DNA of 64,000 nucleotides from Cucumis sativus. Lineage: Eukaryota > Streptophyta > Magnoliopsida > Cucurbitales > Cucurbitaceae. The stretch is taken from assembly GCF_000004075.3 (NCBI RefSeq), contig NC_026659.2:27546272-27610271 (forward strand), in the 5' to 3' direction. This document shows positions 25,801-38,785 of this stretch, in pieces (the first letter of the stretch is position 1; each line of letters starts with the position of its first letter). The notes under the pieces are model-generated. The model was not told the origin of the DNA, did not search any database, and saw nothing but the letters and a program-made list of their open reading frames with translations. The translations under genes were made by a program, and so were the position numbers.

Positions 25801-26341
25801 CTCGGATACAATAAAACAAAAAAGGCGCCAAAAGATATGCATAAAACCTTACTATTCCCTAATAGAGAACACTAATCTTGACTTTTTAGTATCAATGTTA
25901 TAATCTAAGAAGAACCAAAAGAGGGAGACAGACCCAACTAAAAGCTCTCTATGTTCAAAGGAAGAAATCAAGTCATTATTTGAAATTAGCTAGTGAATAT
26001 CCAAGGAATCCATTAACATATCATTCATGATAGATAACTGAGATAACCCACATTCAACATGAAACTTGCAAATGAATCCAAACAAGAAAAGGGACGGGAC
26101 TTACAAGCACACTGAATCCAGTAACAGCAGCTAAAGAGATGGCTATGGCGGTGCTGGAGAGAGAGAGTTCATCGAGATGACCCACCAACATCAAAGAACC
26201 AGTCTGAATCAAGAACTGAGAGAGATTGATAGCAGCCAATGGAGCTGCTAAGAACCCAACAACTTTCACTTCCCGAAAGAAAGATACCCATGTTGTTTCA
26301 CTGCTATTCTCGATACATTCCAGCAATGGGGAGTCGGCCAT
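22814..26341 (-). CDS. MATE/DETOXIFICATION efflux transporter, copy 1 (DTX14/16-like)
   Basis: A proton- or sodium-coupled antiporter exporting organic compounds, usually with 12 membrane helices, at the plasma membrane or tonoplast. Seven exons on the - strand: 26105-26341, 24447-24991, 24270-24356, 24099-24155, 23754-23992, 23452-23657 and 22814-22885, in frame for 480 aa, the usual length. MADSPLLE is taken as the start; the upstream extension in the same frame looks untranslated. Landmarks are [20 protein letters not shown] (helix 1), [53 protein letters not shown] and [20 protein letters not shown]. The C-terminus is [18 protein letters not shown]. Intron 1 (24992-26104) contains a TRIM-like element. 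Substrate cannot be inferred. Confidence 0.94.
25330..25620 (-). mobile_element. Second TRIM-like element, in intron 1 of MATE copy 1
   Basis: Read on the - strand it has the order seen at 7686-7959. A terminal-repeat-like stretch (AGCTTAAACTTTTGGGCTG then GGTGATTTCAC) is followed by ATGGTATCAGAGAGC, a variant of the initiator-methionine primer site (+ strand about 25519-25533). A purine-rich stretch then leads to a second copy of the AGCTTTT...CCAATCACTG block near 25335-25365. The repeats are more diverged than at 7.7 kb and outer ends could not be set. Confidence 0.5.
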
Positions 26342-26639
26342 GGCTAATGAGTTATGAGTATGGCTAGACTTGAATAGAAACAAAATATATATAAAAAAAA
26401 GGAACAAAGAGAAGAAATTTACAGGAACCAATGCAGCGGCTAGAATATAATAAAATACAGGTGTGTGTAAATAGTGGCTCAACCAGGACACGTTTTGATC
26501 GCCATGAAAGTCTGACTAACTTTCTTCCGGATCATTCCATGTCTCTCTCTTGAAATATAAAGTAAAACAGAAACTTAAAAATCCCATTTTTATTTTCCCA
26601 CATGTACGGAGCAATGAGAAACCAGTTTGCACTCACAAA

Positions 26640-26745
26640 GAGCTACTCCATGCATCTATCTACATGCATGCATCTATCCACATACATCTATATATACACA
26701 TACATATATACCTACACATACATATACATACATATATAACACCCA
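26640..26745. repeat. CATA/CATC-rich microsatellite
   Basis: Runs of CATGCATCTATC, then ACATACAT and ATACATATA units, about 260-400 bp upstream of the MATE copy 1 start codon. It is an imperfect simple repeat. Confidence 0.75.
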
Positions 26746-28189
26746 CTAAAAGGTTAGAAAATCACGGTAAAATAATTGTATTATCAACTTGATAGACTTG
26801 ATTCTCATGTTAAATATTGTTAAAAAGAAAAATGTAAAGTTGATTTACACAATTCAGTGTAGAAATGGAGATTGAATATTTGATATTTAAAAAAAGAATA
26901 CTCAACTAAAATATTTATAATGAGAAAGAGCATAACTCAATTAACGTAGAGTTGTAAGATTAATTTTTGTGAATAAATATGTTGAAAGAAGTAAAATAAT
27001 TAAGTTTGTTGATGACGATGATAGTATGAATAAAGATGGAATGAAAGATTGATCTTGTTGATAAGTATGAAATGTATCAACAAAAATGAAAAGATAATTA
27101 CTCGATAAGTTTGTCACGCTTATTTGTGAAGTTAATGGTCATCAACTTGAGAAATTAAGTGGTCAGTGCTTCAAATGGCCACATGGTATTCATATTGATC
27201 AATATCAAAAGAAGCTTGTTTGTCCGCACACATGCTGTTAAAGAAAAGTGAAAGGCAGGACTCTTTGGATTATCCTAATTCACATATTGGTAAAGAAAAT
27301 TTCTTTTAGTAACAATAATGGTAGAAATCTCAATAAATATTCAACATTTAAACAAGAATGTCCAATTAAAATTTTGGTAATAAAAAAAATTACGAAATAA
27401 ACCATTAAACAATACGAAGAAGGTAAAGATCAACACATAAATATATGTGGTTTACTAAAGTGTATTAGTTATATTCATAAGTAGAAGAAAAATAAATATT
27501 ATTAAAAAGAATGTTTCATTATACACCATGACACTACTAGAATAAAGAGTTTATATATTATACTTCTTTAAATTCAAGTTAGAATAAAAAAAACGTGAAT
27601 AACCACATGGGTTCGATAATTAAATACTTTTAACCGCTTTTCAAACAAAATATTGTTTTGAAAAGGGATACTCTCAAAAGTAGATTGAAATTAAAAGGTG
27701 AGTTAGATCCAATTTTTGATTGGGTAAAAGGTAAGTAAATAGAAAAATAAGCAACCAAAACATAATGAAAGTAAATGTTATAAAATATTAATTATAGTAT
27801 GGAAACACATTGAAAACAATTAGATAAATGCACTTGAATTTTTCCAAAGGAAAGAAAAACAGCCAATCATCCATTTTTCTTCCAAAATATATATAAATTA
27901 TAAAATCTATTTTTTGAAAGAAAATATATTAGTCACATAATAATTCTTTTAGACACGACGTCGTATTTTGTCTTCTTTAAAAAGTTCGTTTTTTTTTTTT
28001 TTGAAAAAAAAGAAAGAAACTGAATAAATGTGGTCTTGTGGTTTCAATTTCATGGTTAATTGATTGAAGTATAATCAATCTTGTGAGAATGAAAAGGAAT
28101 AGATGTATATAATTAACAAAAGGAGTTTAGAAAGGGAAGCTAAAACCAAAAGAATGTTTACAATAAAATATTTTAGCTTGTTTTTTCTT

Positions 28190-28246
28190 GTCTTTATAAT
28201 ATCGTTTGTCAAAAATTATTGTCTTTATAATATCGTTTGTCAAAAA
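28190..28246. repeat. Tandem direct repeat, period 31
   Basis: GTCTTTATAATATCGTTTGT occurs at 28190 and again at 28221, each followed by CAAAAA. It is two near-perfect units in an otherwise unremarkable AT-rich stretch. Confidence 0.8.
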
Positions 28247-28435
28247 AGACAAAAACAAAACAAAATTAGAGGTAGCAAATAGGTCAAAAATAAAATATTT
28301 ATACTTCATATCAAAAAATGAAGTATAATGAATTTTGTATTTTAGTAGTTTTGTTATTGAATATAAATAATTAGTCAAAATTTTCTATTTTTGAAAAAAC
28401 CCAAAAAACTCATAGGTAAGACAAGGAAGAATTGT

Positions 28436-28700
28436 AAAAAATAGTAAATTTGACAAAATATTTATAACATATAATAACATTTAACATTCTATCAATAATA
28501 ATATTATTGATCACTGATATACTTCTATAAGTAGCGTTGATAGACAACGATAGAAGTTTATCCGTTTCTATCATTAATAAAATCTAAAATTTTGCTATAA
28601 CTGGTAAATATTTTATTTTCTTTTGAAAAATTGTCAAAAATAGAATATTTGAAAAATATTTACACTTTATAAACAAATATTTTCATTAAATGTTCTATTT
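28436..28700. repeat. Copy of a short AT-rich dispersed repeat (MITE-like)
   Basis: It has the pattern ACAAAATATTTATAAC, then TTCTATCA/GATAGA pieces, then AAAATTTTGCTATAACTGGT and AATATTTT. Related stretches recur at about 39430-39690, 42650-42745, 43275-43490, 48180-48300, 48545-48720, 49165-49320 and 49510-49700. The central TCTATCA and TGATAGA blocks are near-palindromic. The class is not certain. Confidence 0.5.
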
Positions 28701-29462
28701 TTTACCTTTGGTTTTGATTACATTCCCTAGTTTCTCTTTTTAATTATCATTGTTTTTTATTTCATGAAATGTCTTCGTCATCATTTTATTTTGTGTTTAT
28801 ATAAACTTGATATCAATTTAAATTAGACAAATCACATCTATCATAATTGGAATGAGAAAACTAAAACATATCGGTAATTATAGATTTTAACCTTTAAGAT
28901 AGTGATAATTTGTGCCCTGTTTAATATTCATAACCCCAAGTGGGGGGTGGTTTAGAAAGACTTTAATTTGTGATTCTAAAAAAAAAAAATCAAACTCCAC
29001 TTTCTTTTTTCTAAAAAGAAAAATCTAATAGCATGAAGATCAACAACACAAAGTCCTACAAACAACCATCCTCAAAAGCAAACTTTACTATAACTTACAA
29101 TAATGTTGATTGGACAAATATTGAGTAATAAAGTTAATGATAATGTTTATTTGGCATGAGTTATGCCAATCATATCTTCACTTAATACATTATAAGTTTA
29201 TACGTTTTACAAGTCAAGAGTACAAATCTACACTCCACATTTTCTAAGTCGAACATTACTCACAATGGCTTCAAACCAATGTTAATTAGGGAAACTCACT
29301 TCCTCACTCTTCTTTAACCTTTCTCTTTTACAGTCAAAAAATTAAGTAAAATAAAAAATCTCATCAATGGCTGTTGGTCTTTGCATCAGATATACGCTCT
29401 CTCTTCTAATACCTCAAACGTTAATTCCTGGTCAAAACTAGCACAGATGACAAAGTCCTCAT

Positions 29463-32400
29463 TCAAACAACAATTTGTTCATCATATTTATTTTCTTCTT
29501 TTCCACCAAAGATCCTTTCCCTTGCTGCCTCTGCCTGTAATTGTACATTGCAAGAAGAAATTCCCACCACATCAGCTCACTTAGTAAACCCATAAAAGAA
29601 ACTCTTTCTTACTTCAAATTTACTGCCTAACTTATGCTTGAACTATTGTTTAAAAGTTCATCTTTGTATTCAAGATTTATAGTATGTTCAAATATGAAGA
29701 AGATGGCAGGACAGGAAAACTATTATAGTATCACAGTGAACTGGAGTGAGGATTTAGATCGACATTCCATTATAGGACACCCCCACATAATTCTAGGTCT
29801 GAATTCCCTTTATGAAATTCTAAATGATTTGTAATTAGACGTCGTTAGGTAATATTGCAATTTTTGAAAGTATAGTAAGTCATCGGAGATTATAATTTAG
29901 GATGAGAACAAAATCTAGATATTTTGAAATGGAAGATAAGAACCTGTTTGTTCCAATTAACGCGGCTCATGACGATCGAGAGTAGAAACATTTGAATAAA
30001 AGCCCCAGTTAGGATGCCAATCCACATGCCCCTCCCTCCTAGATGTGCCCAGAAACCAAGTGCAATAGCAGCTGGATTTCCACAAAGATAGAAAGCCCCC
30101 AAGTTTATATAAGCCCCTACGCGCTGCCACCCACATCCTCTTATAACACCTGATTCAACAGATAACAATTCAACTCTGTACCATTTAACAAAAAAACCAT
30201 TGCTTAATGACATTAACACACAAGTTGACTACCTGAAATGGCCCCTTGGATGGCATCAAATATGATTGACAAACAAACTAGGGGAGCCATGGCAGCAACA
30301 TAATCCACAACTTCCTTTTCGTTGCTGAAAGCATAACCGAAAACATGACGAAGTGCGAAAAGGACCATGCTCACGATGATGATCTCCACAACTGCAAGAA
30401 ATATTGCTGCCCCAGCAGCTATACGAGCAGCTTGGGGCTTCCCAGCTCCTAGTTCATTTGAAACTCTGGTACTGCAGCACCAATTACAAGAACAAAAGCA
30501 ATCCTTTCAAACTGTGATTCAAATCCAACTGATTTATTCATTAGAACAAGAAATTTTGCAAAGGCCTTAACACACACATACCTGCCTGCGCTGCCAATTC
30601 CACATGCTAATGTAAAAACTGTCGTCAAGGTATTGAAGCTGTTCGTAAAAGCCAAATGTCACTTGAGACGTTTTTTTCTTTTTCAAAGAGAATAACAGAA
30701 AGTTAAGTATCGTATTTCATTTTCACTCTTTTGAGGGTGATGTCTTTTTCGTTACAGCTTCATGGTGTAGAAGAGTATTCTTTTTGTAATAACTCTTTAT
30801 CTGATGTATTAGCCTAATTGGAGGCTTTCTTATCAAAACTAGAAGCCGTAAGGTTGACTCTCCTCTCTAATGAAAGATTTCAATCATTTTCCATTTAATT
30901 CAGAATAAACTCATTTTTTTGCTTGAGAGTAATAAAACAGGGGAAATAGAAAATTACCAAACAGATAGAACTGAAGATTCAAGCTCTGGATTTGGCAGAA
31001 GCCCAGACAATAAGATAATCATCTCAAATGACCACCAACTAAGGCTGCAATCACCAGAATTAGAAAAAACAAATCAAAAACTAAACATTTATTAGTCGAG
31101 ATGAGAACCCAGAGAAAAGAGAAAGTAGATTACCAAGTCATTACTGCAGAAGGTATAGCAAGGCGAAGGAAAACTCCAATTCCTTTGAACACCTCCATAG
31201 AAATTGCAGAGCGGGTTCTCTCACACTTGGGAGAAAATTTCATATATAACCCAAGAAAAATTGCATTCAACCAATACGAAATACTCATGGCTAAAGCTCC
31301 ACCAAGGTTATGGAGTCTGGTTTTATACACCAAAACCCAACAGAGGGGTATATGCACACAAAAGGTGATCCAACTAATTACAAGCATGGGAATCACTAAA
31401 ACTTGCATCTGAAAATATCTCATAAGTGGCTGAAGAAATGAAAAAGCAAAGAGCCCGGGAATAAGACAAATCATAAACTTCCCAGCTTCAAGTGATATCA
31501 AAGGATCTTGGCCAACGAAAACAAGTAGCTTCCCCATGTTGATCCATAATATAGTTAATGGGAGGCAAACTACTAGGAGACATACCATAGCAGTGTAAAC
31601 ATGATTTCCAAATTTTTTATATTGTCCAGCCCCATAAGCTTGGCCACATAGAGTTTCAAGGGCATTAGACATGCCAATCTGCAAGCGTAGTTCAAAGGAC
31701 AATCAGATCAGGCAACGAAATTAGTTAATAACTTGGCAAACCAAATATGGCCCGTAGATTCATTATACTTCACATGAATAAAATATAAAATTGGTTGCAT
31801 AAGTTATAGGATTCATGAAAGTTCATGCATTATATAACAATTTGATTGATTCTTTAATTTTTTTTTTTTCTTTTGTGGGGGGGAGATTGATTCTTTAATC
31901 ATTCGTAATTTGTTAGATTAGTTTTATAATCTAAGCCTAACCAAGAGGGAGGAATTTTCCCTCTTCCTTCCTTCCTTCCTTCCTTCCCTCCTTCCTTTCT
32001 TCCCACTGCCATTGCAAATAGACCTAATTTACTCAAACTCTCTGTCATCATAAACTCATTATTCCAAAGCAGCCATTGACGACTGTTATTTGCATAGTAT
32101 TAAAATAAAAGTTGTTCTTTTGTACGGATGACCATTTTAAAAACTCCTTTGTTAAGATTGATGACACACCCCTACCCAACCTTTTTAGGTATCACATTAG
32201 ACATGGACATGTCTATCATAGTGCTCTAACGCGAAGCTCATCAAGTTTATTCCGATACTTATTTTCTCCACCCAAGTGCAATATTTGATGAAAGCACAAT
32301 ATAAAGTGTGAGAAGAATAAAGATCACAATAAACATGGCCTATCGTAGCCAATAGACACGGCCGTCATCCTACATCTGGAATTACGTCCGACGTAAACAG

Positions 32401-33030
32401 ACCGTTAGATTTCATTCCAGGCGAGACGCCAATCACAAAGAACAGTGAGAGGGCCGTCTTCCATATAAAAAATCTCTTAAAATAGTAAATACTCTTGGGT
32501 GCCAAACAAAGAAGCTTCAAGCCATCGCATTAGTCATAGTTGAAACCCGTCGTTGAGCTTACTGCACATGCAGAATACTCCGGCGATGACTCGACCTTGA
32601 TGAAAAAACTTGGGAATACTTCGAGAAACATTGAGAATGTCGATCAAAGTCCGACATTAACTAGACAGTGCGAAATATTTTTTAGTCAAACCCCACAATG
32701 AAAACTTAGAAATGAAACCGATAAATAATCAGTATCAAAATTCAAAGAATAATCGACGAGAAAAATACAGAAAAAAAAAAAAAATCTTACAAGCACACTG
32801 AATCCAGTAACAGCAGCTAAAGAAACAGCTATGGCGGTACTGGAAAGAGAGAGTTCATCAAGATGACCCACAATCATCAAAGAACCAGTCTGAATCAAAA
32901 ACTGAGAGAGATTGATAGCAGCCAATGGAGCCGCTAAGAACCCAACAGTCTTTGCCTCCGATAAAAAAGCAGCTCTCGTTGTTTCTCTCCGGCCGTCCGT
33001 CCATTCCAACAATGGTGATGAGTCAGCCAT
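29463..33030 (-). CDS. MATE/DETOXIFICATION efflux transporter, copy 2
   Basis: Seven exons on the - strand: 32791-33030, 31134-31678, 30958-31044, 30582-30638, 30233-30471, 29944-30149 and 29463-29534, in frame for 481 aa. It starts [10 protein letters not shown]. Exon 2 is nearly the same protein as in copy 1, with the same [10 protein letters not shown] block. The same internal landmarks ([34 protein letters not shown]) are present. The C-terminus is [18 protein letters not shown], related to but distinct from copy 1. The 3' flanks of copies 1 and 2 are still alignable, for example a shared ATTCCCACCA and a shared TATTGTTTAAAAGTTCAT, so the duplication is fairly recent. Intron 1 (31679-32790) carries sequence that copy 1 lacks. 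All frames are intact. Confidence 0.94.
31961..32003. repeat. TTCC microsatellite in MATE copy 2 intron 1
   Basis: About ten imperfect TTCC units, with CTCC and TTTC variants near the end. Intronic. Confidence 0.85.
32160..32680. other. GC-richer insert in MATE copy 2 intron 1
   Basis: This part of intron 1 differs in base composition from the AT-rich surroundings, with many CG pairs (for example ACGTCCGACGT and CTCCGGCGATGACTCGACC). Copy 1 has no counterpart in its intron 1. No coding frame or transposon ends are clear. A transposon fragment is the simplest reading. Confidence 0.35.
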
Positions 33031-33874
33031 TGAAGATCAAAAAACTTAAAGAACCAAAAACCAAAAACCAAGAAGAAGAAGAAGAAGAATAAAGGAATTT
33101 ACAAAAACAAAATTTTTGATACACAAAAAACAGTGCAGTGATTCTTAGTTTTAAAGGCAAAAATTAAAAAACAGTACAGGTGGACGGAAAACGTGAAACG
33201 CGATGAGAACACGTTCCTTGTCGCCATCGTATCTGACCTGTGGGTTTCCGACGTGTATTTTATTTTATAATTTTTCGTTGTTTTTTGTTTTAATATTAAA
33301 TTTTCTTTTGACTTTATACTTAAACTCATGAAATGGGTTGTTTAGATCCCAAGATTTATTTTAATGTTACATGCATTTAATATGACGAAAGATAATTAAT
33401 ATGATGCATGTGATACAAAGATAAGATAAAAAATATAGAAGAATATGAAAAGGTGGTGAAGTGAGTACGGGGTGTTCAACAAATTTGGTTTGGTTTGAGC
33501 TGACTTCTTCTATGTTTCCATTTACCTGCTACCTTTACTTTTTTTTTCTTCTTTTTCTCTTACAAACTAATTACTCTGTCATTATTTGAATGTCATTTAC
33601 TATTGGAGTGTTACCGTTCTTAACTATACCTCATTTTAGTTTAAAAGGACACCAAAGAAATTACTCCCATGAAACGTTTCGTTGTGAATCATTGAATTTA
33701 TTAAACGTTTCTTTTAACCATGTTCTTTAGTTAGTTTTTTTGTGTTTACAAGTTATCTAGTCATATTAAGGGTTATTTGTTTACGCATATATATGTTTTG
33801 AAGTATGTATGGTTTAATCTATACATATACTTTTGAGGTGTTTTAATTATTTGTATAAATAAACAATAAGAGTT
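33031..33874. other. 5' flank of MATE copy 2
   Basis: AT-rich, with a GAAGAAGAAG run next to the start codon. It presumably contains the promoter. No gene is seen before the solo LTR. Confidence 0.4.
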
Positions 33875-33879
33875 GGTAA

Positions 33880-35805
33880 TGTTGGAATTTTTTGTCCTAA
33901 AACTCGTAGTTTGTAAATCATATTCTATTCAATAAAGTTGTTATTGAGAAATTAAATATTATAATCTTAAATCCAATAAATCAAAGTTCCAAGGCTATTT
34001 TTTGAATAAACTTGAACTTTATGTGTAAACATAAACGTGGATCAAGTTCGAGTATATAGCCTAAATAGTCTATAGTATATGAAATAAAGGTTGGGCGCCT
34101 TATTTTGAGAGACTATGGATGCGGCCCACTTTGTAGTACAAACGATGTGATCCTAATCGTTCATGTAGAGACATGAAAGTGGGGGCATCCTATGTAAAAT
34201 GTTTACATAAGACTGAACCATGAATTAGTCATTTTTACGTTATAACACCGTTTACTGTTTAAAACTGACTATCTCAATTATTGATGACCTAGGTAACTTA
34301 GTCTTAATCCTGAGTTAACTATGAACTCCTGTTCATACGAGATTATCCTTAGATCTGCATAGGTGAGGGCAGCTCATCAGCGTTGGCCCAATAAGCCTCC
34401 CATTTCAGGGGTAAGATCGGGTGGATAGCTGGGAACATAGGGTACAAGATGGAATTCACTCCTACCCGCTTTAGGGTTAGTAGATAGGTTGCTCTCTTAA
34501 GCACTGAATCCAAGTCTTGAACAAGGGGCCCCACCCTCTCATTGGCCCGAGAGGGATTAAGTTTATAGGTTGAACCTTAAACCAATTGTTCAATAGTGGA
34601 TTAGTGGGACTTAAGGAGCAAGATGTAATCTTGGGGGTAAAACGGTATTTTGACCCAGCCAAGGTTACGAGCAACCTGTGAAGGATTAACTTACTGATTA
34701 TGGTTTTATCAAATGGACACAAATATATCTATAGTGAGGGGAGTGCAACTACGGGACTTTAGTGGAATGACCCGTTAGTTAACGAATGTTGATTAACTCG
34801 GTTTAAAAGAGTTTAGCTAGTTAATCTTGAATCGTTGGAGCCCATGATCTATAGGTCCATTAGGTTCCTCTGCTAGCTCATATGGATTAAACTTAGAACA
34901 GTGTGATGAAATAAGTCGAATTGTTCGAATAGGGAGAAGAAAGGAAAACCGACATATACAGTGATATAATCGTCGGTCTTCTAATTAGAAATAGAGCTTT
35001 ATGTTTTACATACTATAAGTATGAATGCGGATTCATACTAAGAAGCTCGGAATTGGTCAAAAATAGTAAAAAGTCAAAATGTTGACTTTTGACTTTGAAA
35101 AGTCAAACTTTGACCGGCCTTATATTCAAATGTGATTTGAATTTTGGAAAAATGAATGCGGATTCATGCTCGGGAGGTTGGAATTAGTCAAGACGGACAA
35201 AATGGTAAAAAGTCAAAATATTGACTTTTGACTTAGAAAAGTCAAAGTTTGACTTTTGACTAGAAAAATCTAATGACCATTTTACCCTTGGACTAAGTTA
35301 GTGGGAAAATCCAACATTTTGTTGGATAATCCCACTAACTCTTAGTGGGATATGTGGCTATATGAGATATAGACACCTAGCCCACTAAGTTCCACTAATT
35401 GTTAGTGGAATATTAGGTGTTGAGATTTGGCAATTGAATTGCATGCATTTTTGCATGTAATTAGGCTATAAATAGAGATGTTTTCAAATGTTGAAGGACT
35501 TTTGCCTCTTTTATCATTTTCATAATCTCAACAAAAGAAAAAAGAAAGCTTCCAATCTCATTTTATCTCCATTACTTTCTACACCAAAATTGGGTCCCAC
35601 AACCCGGTTCTTTGTCTAGAGGATAGCAGTTGAGTACTAGTGGTGGTCTCGGGTAGAATTGGTAAGAAGACATCAAACCTTTTGAAAGCTTCAAAGGTAA
35701 TACTTCTTAAAACCCTAATTTGATTAGTTTATGGTTAGATGTTAATTGTGGCAATTAGGGTAGAAATTCGATTCTTTTTCCGCTGTGCATGACTTAGTTC
35801 TATCA
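33880..35805 (+). mobile_element. Solo LTR of an LTR retrotransposon (1926 bp)
   Basis: The segment begins TGTTGGAATTTTTTG and ends AGTTCTATCA, so it has the TG...CA ends of an LTR. It is flanked by an exact 5-bp target duplication, GGTAA at 33875-33879 and 35806-35810. No primer-binding site, gag or pol follows, so it is a single LTR left after recombination. Inside are a TATA box (TATAAATA at 35467-35474) that would start the R region, an imperfect internal duplication near 35021-35260, and a hairpin at 35300-35336. The superfamily is not determined. Confidence 0.85.
35021..35260 (+). repeat. Internal duplication in the solo LTR, period about 131
   Basis: ATGAATGCGGATTCAT occurs at 35021 and 35152. 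Each is followed by a GGAATT-GTCAA stretch and a run of AAAAGTCAAAAT, TTGACTTTTGACT and AAAAGTCAAA units. The TTGACTTTTGACT phrases are W-box-like (TTGAC). Confidence 0.75.
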
Positions 35806-37274
35806 GGTAATCCAAGTGATCGTAATAATGATAAGTTAAAACTCAATTCATTTTTTCAATCTCTTAATCAAACTTTAATTAATATATTAAACCACCTTTA
35901 CCTAGAATTTCTAGGTGCATATGTATGTACAACTATGATTATGACAAATTTTGAACACCGTAACACTATTAATATATAGTAGGAAACTAACACTTTGTAG
36001 CACTTAAAAGAATTAGTGCAACAAATATTATATATATAATTATCAACACAATTATAACCTTGTTAAAATGATAAACATAATTTACCTTTAATCGATATAA
36101 CAAGTTTGTATCATCAACTTGGACGTTCAATTTTTATCACTCCAACAATTATCAAAATTACATTTTTGTAATATTAATTAATTATGGGAATGAATAATGA
36201 AATAGATGATATTTAATAAAGCTGATGATAAAAGCGCTTAAAAAAAAAAGTAAAAAAGGCTAAATATTTCTATATGTGTATCAAAGTTGACAACTATTTT
36301 TAGAATGGAAAATGAAAATATCTTTTTCAATTCTGATACAATTGAAAACGACAGTTTTTGTCTTGGATAAATAATAATAAAAAAAAAAAAAAGTAATTTG
36401 GCTACATTCAAAGTTGCATAAAAATTTTCAAATATTATAAAATTGAGATACGAACCTCAATTCAATTTTAAAAAATAAAACGTTTCGAATTTAAATCTCT
36501 TACTCTGGAAATTGTATTTAATAAAAAGAAGAACATTGAGATAAATGAAGAATAAATGCATTTTGGATTGCAAAAGACTCTTACACATATTAAAATCAAA
36601 CAAATATGTAATAAATTAGTAAGTAATAAATATTGGGAGGAAAAGAAGGGGAAGCAACCAAATAATGAAGAATGAGAGAGGAAAAAAATGGTAAGGATTA
36701 TTTAAATTAGTGGTTGGAAAGTAAGTGTATATTAAATGAAAGGTTTCAATAAACAAAATAAATAGTCTATTATTACAGTAGTGTGTGAAAGTGGTTAAAA
36801 TTAGTAATATAAGTCAATTTCTAATCAAATTAAAATATTTATAATTATTTAAGCATCAATAGTAACACTATTTAAAAAATAAAAAGAAAGTCTCCAATTC
36901 AAATTTTATAATATATAAGTAATAGTCAACTAATTAAATTTAAAATATGATTTTTGAAATAAGTCAATCAAAAAGATATCATGATGTGATAAATGATTCT
37001 TGATTATGTGATTGTTAGGATATTGTGATATGATAATGACCTATAATTAATTGTGTTCTAAACTAGTTTCTATATATACAGACAAAATAATTCATTTTTC
37101 AAGAGAAATTAATTTTAGAAGGTGACAGTTTTTCTGACCATAAGAAATTATTTTAATTCATAGCTACAATATGATTGCCAAATTTAAATATAAAAAAATA
37201 ACTTCATAAATCATAATGTATACATCTTTATCAAAGTATTACTCTTAGGTATATGATTTCTAAAGTTAATTTTA

Positions 37275-37590
37275 TTAAAAATTAATTCTAAATAAGGCAT
37301 CTAAAATTTGTCAAAGAAAAAAATTAAAATAATATTTTAGAACTTTAATATGTTAATTAATTACAAATTTAATTTATATATTATTAATTTTCTTCACCAT
37401 TATCTTTCAATCCAATTTGATTTAGTTTGTAAAAACTAATTATAAACAAGCCATCTAAGATTTGTGAAAGAACAAAATAAAACAATATTTTAGAACTTTA
37501 ATATATTAATTAATTACAAATTTAGTTCATATATTATTGAACTTTTTTGTCCGTTATCTTTCAATAGAATTTGATTTAGTTTGTCAAAAT
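37275..37590. repeat. Imperfect tandem repeat, period about 155
   Basis: Two units share CATCTAARATTTGT, AATATTTTAGAACTTTAATA, TTAATTAATTACAAATTTA, TTATCTTTCAAT and TTGATTTAGTTTGT in the same order, starting near 37294 and 37448. Non-coding. Confidence 0.75.
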
Positions 37591-38785
37591 TAATTTTTAC
37601 TATATATGATGTGAGTAATCTTTTATGGTAAATACATACATGAAACACTTAAAAAAACAAAAAGTCTTATATCGAACAATGCATTTAAGATTTATTGAAA
37701 CGAAAAAAAATAAAATTTTAGTTGAAATGATAAGAGCATATAAATATAAAATATGTTAAATAAAATAGTTGACGTGTTTGGATAGTACCATTCCTCGTAT
37801 GGAATTGTAATAATTATTATGGGAAGTGTGACAAAGTATAGTTTTTGAAAATTGGATGATATAGACAAAATAAGTTTTCACATTTAATATAAAGTTCAAT
37901 AATGGAACTGAAAGGTGGGGTCCGAGAAGAAGAAGTTCGTTGGTAGTAATAAGTAATAGGGTATTATTCGTTGGAGGATTTTTCATACCAAATGTGAGAC
38001 AAATTTGTCCTATATGATTGATATGATATATGAATAATACAACGGAATCATGGATAAGAATGAGTAGAAAGGCAAAATTGGTGTACTAAGGTACGACAAT
38101 CAAAAGAACGAATTGATGAAGCATAAAAACGAGGTAAAATGTACGTATTGCTAATGTGCAAAGATAATATAAATATATTTTTTAATTTAACTTCGACATT
38201 TTAAAATGTGTATCGAATACATTTTAATTTTTGAAAGACAAACAATCCATTGAATATATTACTAATGTCCAATTGAGATACTTAGTTGACTGATGCCTCA
38301 AATTCAAGGATGTATATATTCAAAATTGTCACATTTAATTTTGTGTTTCCAAATATATTAGTGGTTTGTTGAACAGCAAATTAATATGTATTGAATTGAT
38401 ATAGTTGGATGTGATTGAGGGTACTGAAGCCATGTTCTTGAAGTTAAGTTTTAAGTTCCCATCTTGTGATGCACTCACCGTTTCTAGAGGGAAAACCGAA
38501 ACAAAAGTGTAAATTATTAAATATTAACTACACCTATATATAACAATTAGTTTCACTTTTTTTTTTCTACATCCCCAATTTTTAATATTTAATTTTTTAA
38601 AAAAATTAAATGTATTTTTTTGTGTAATATGGACAAAAATTTTAACCACAAATATCCTAGTCGTTAATTTATCTTGAATACAAATTGTAATCAACCACGT
38701 ACTTATTGAATTTACTACTAAATCTAAAAACATCAAAATATAATATTCATATTTACTAAAATATTAATCGTTCAACTCAAATGAA

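Larger units (their letters stand above)
26342..29462. other. Intergenic region between MATE copies 1 and 2
   Basis: AT-rich with no recognisable coding sequence. It contains the 5' flank of MATE copy 1, a microsatellite-like stretch at 26640-26745, a 31-bp direct repeat near 28190-28246 and a copy of the short AT-rich dispersed repeat near 28436-28700. Confidence 0.45.
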
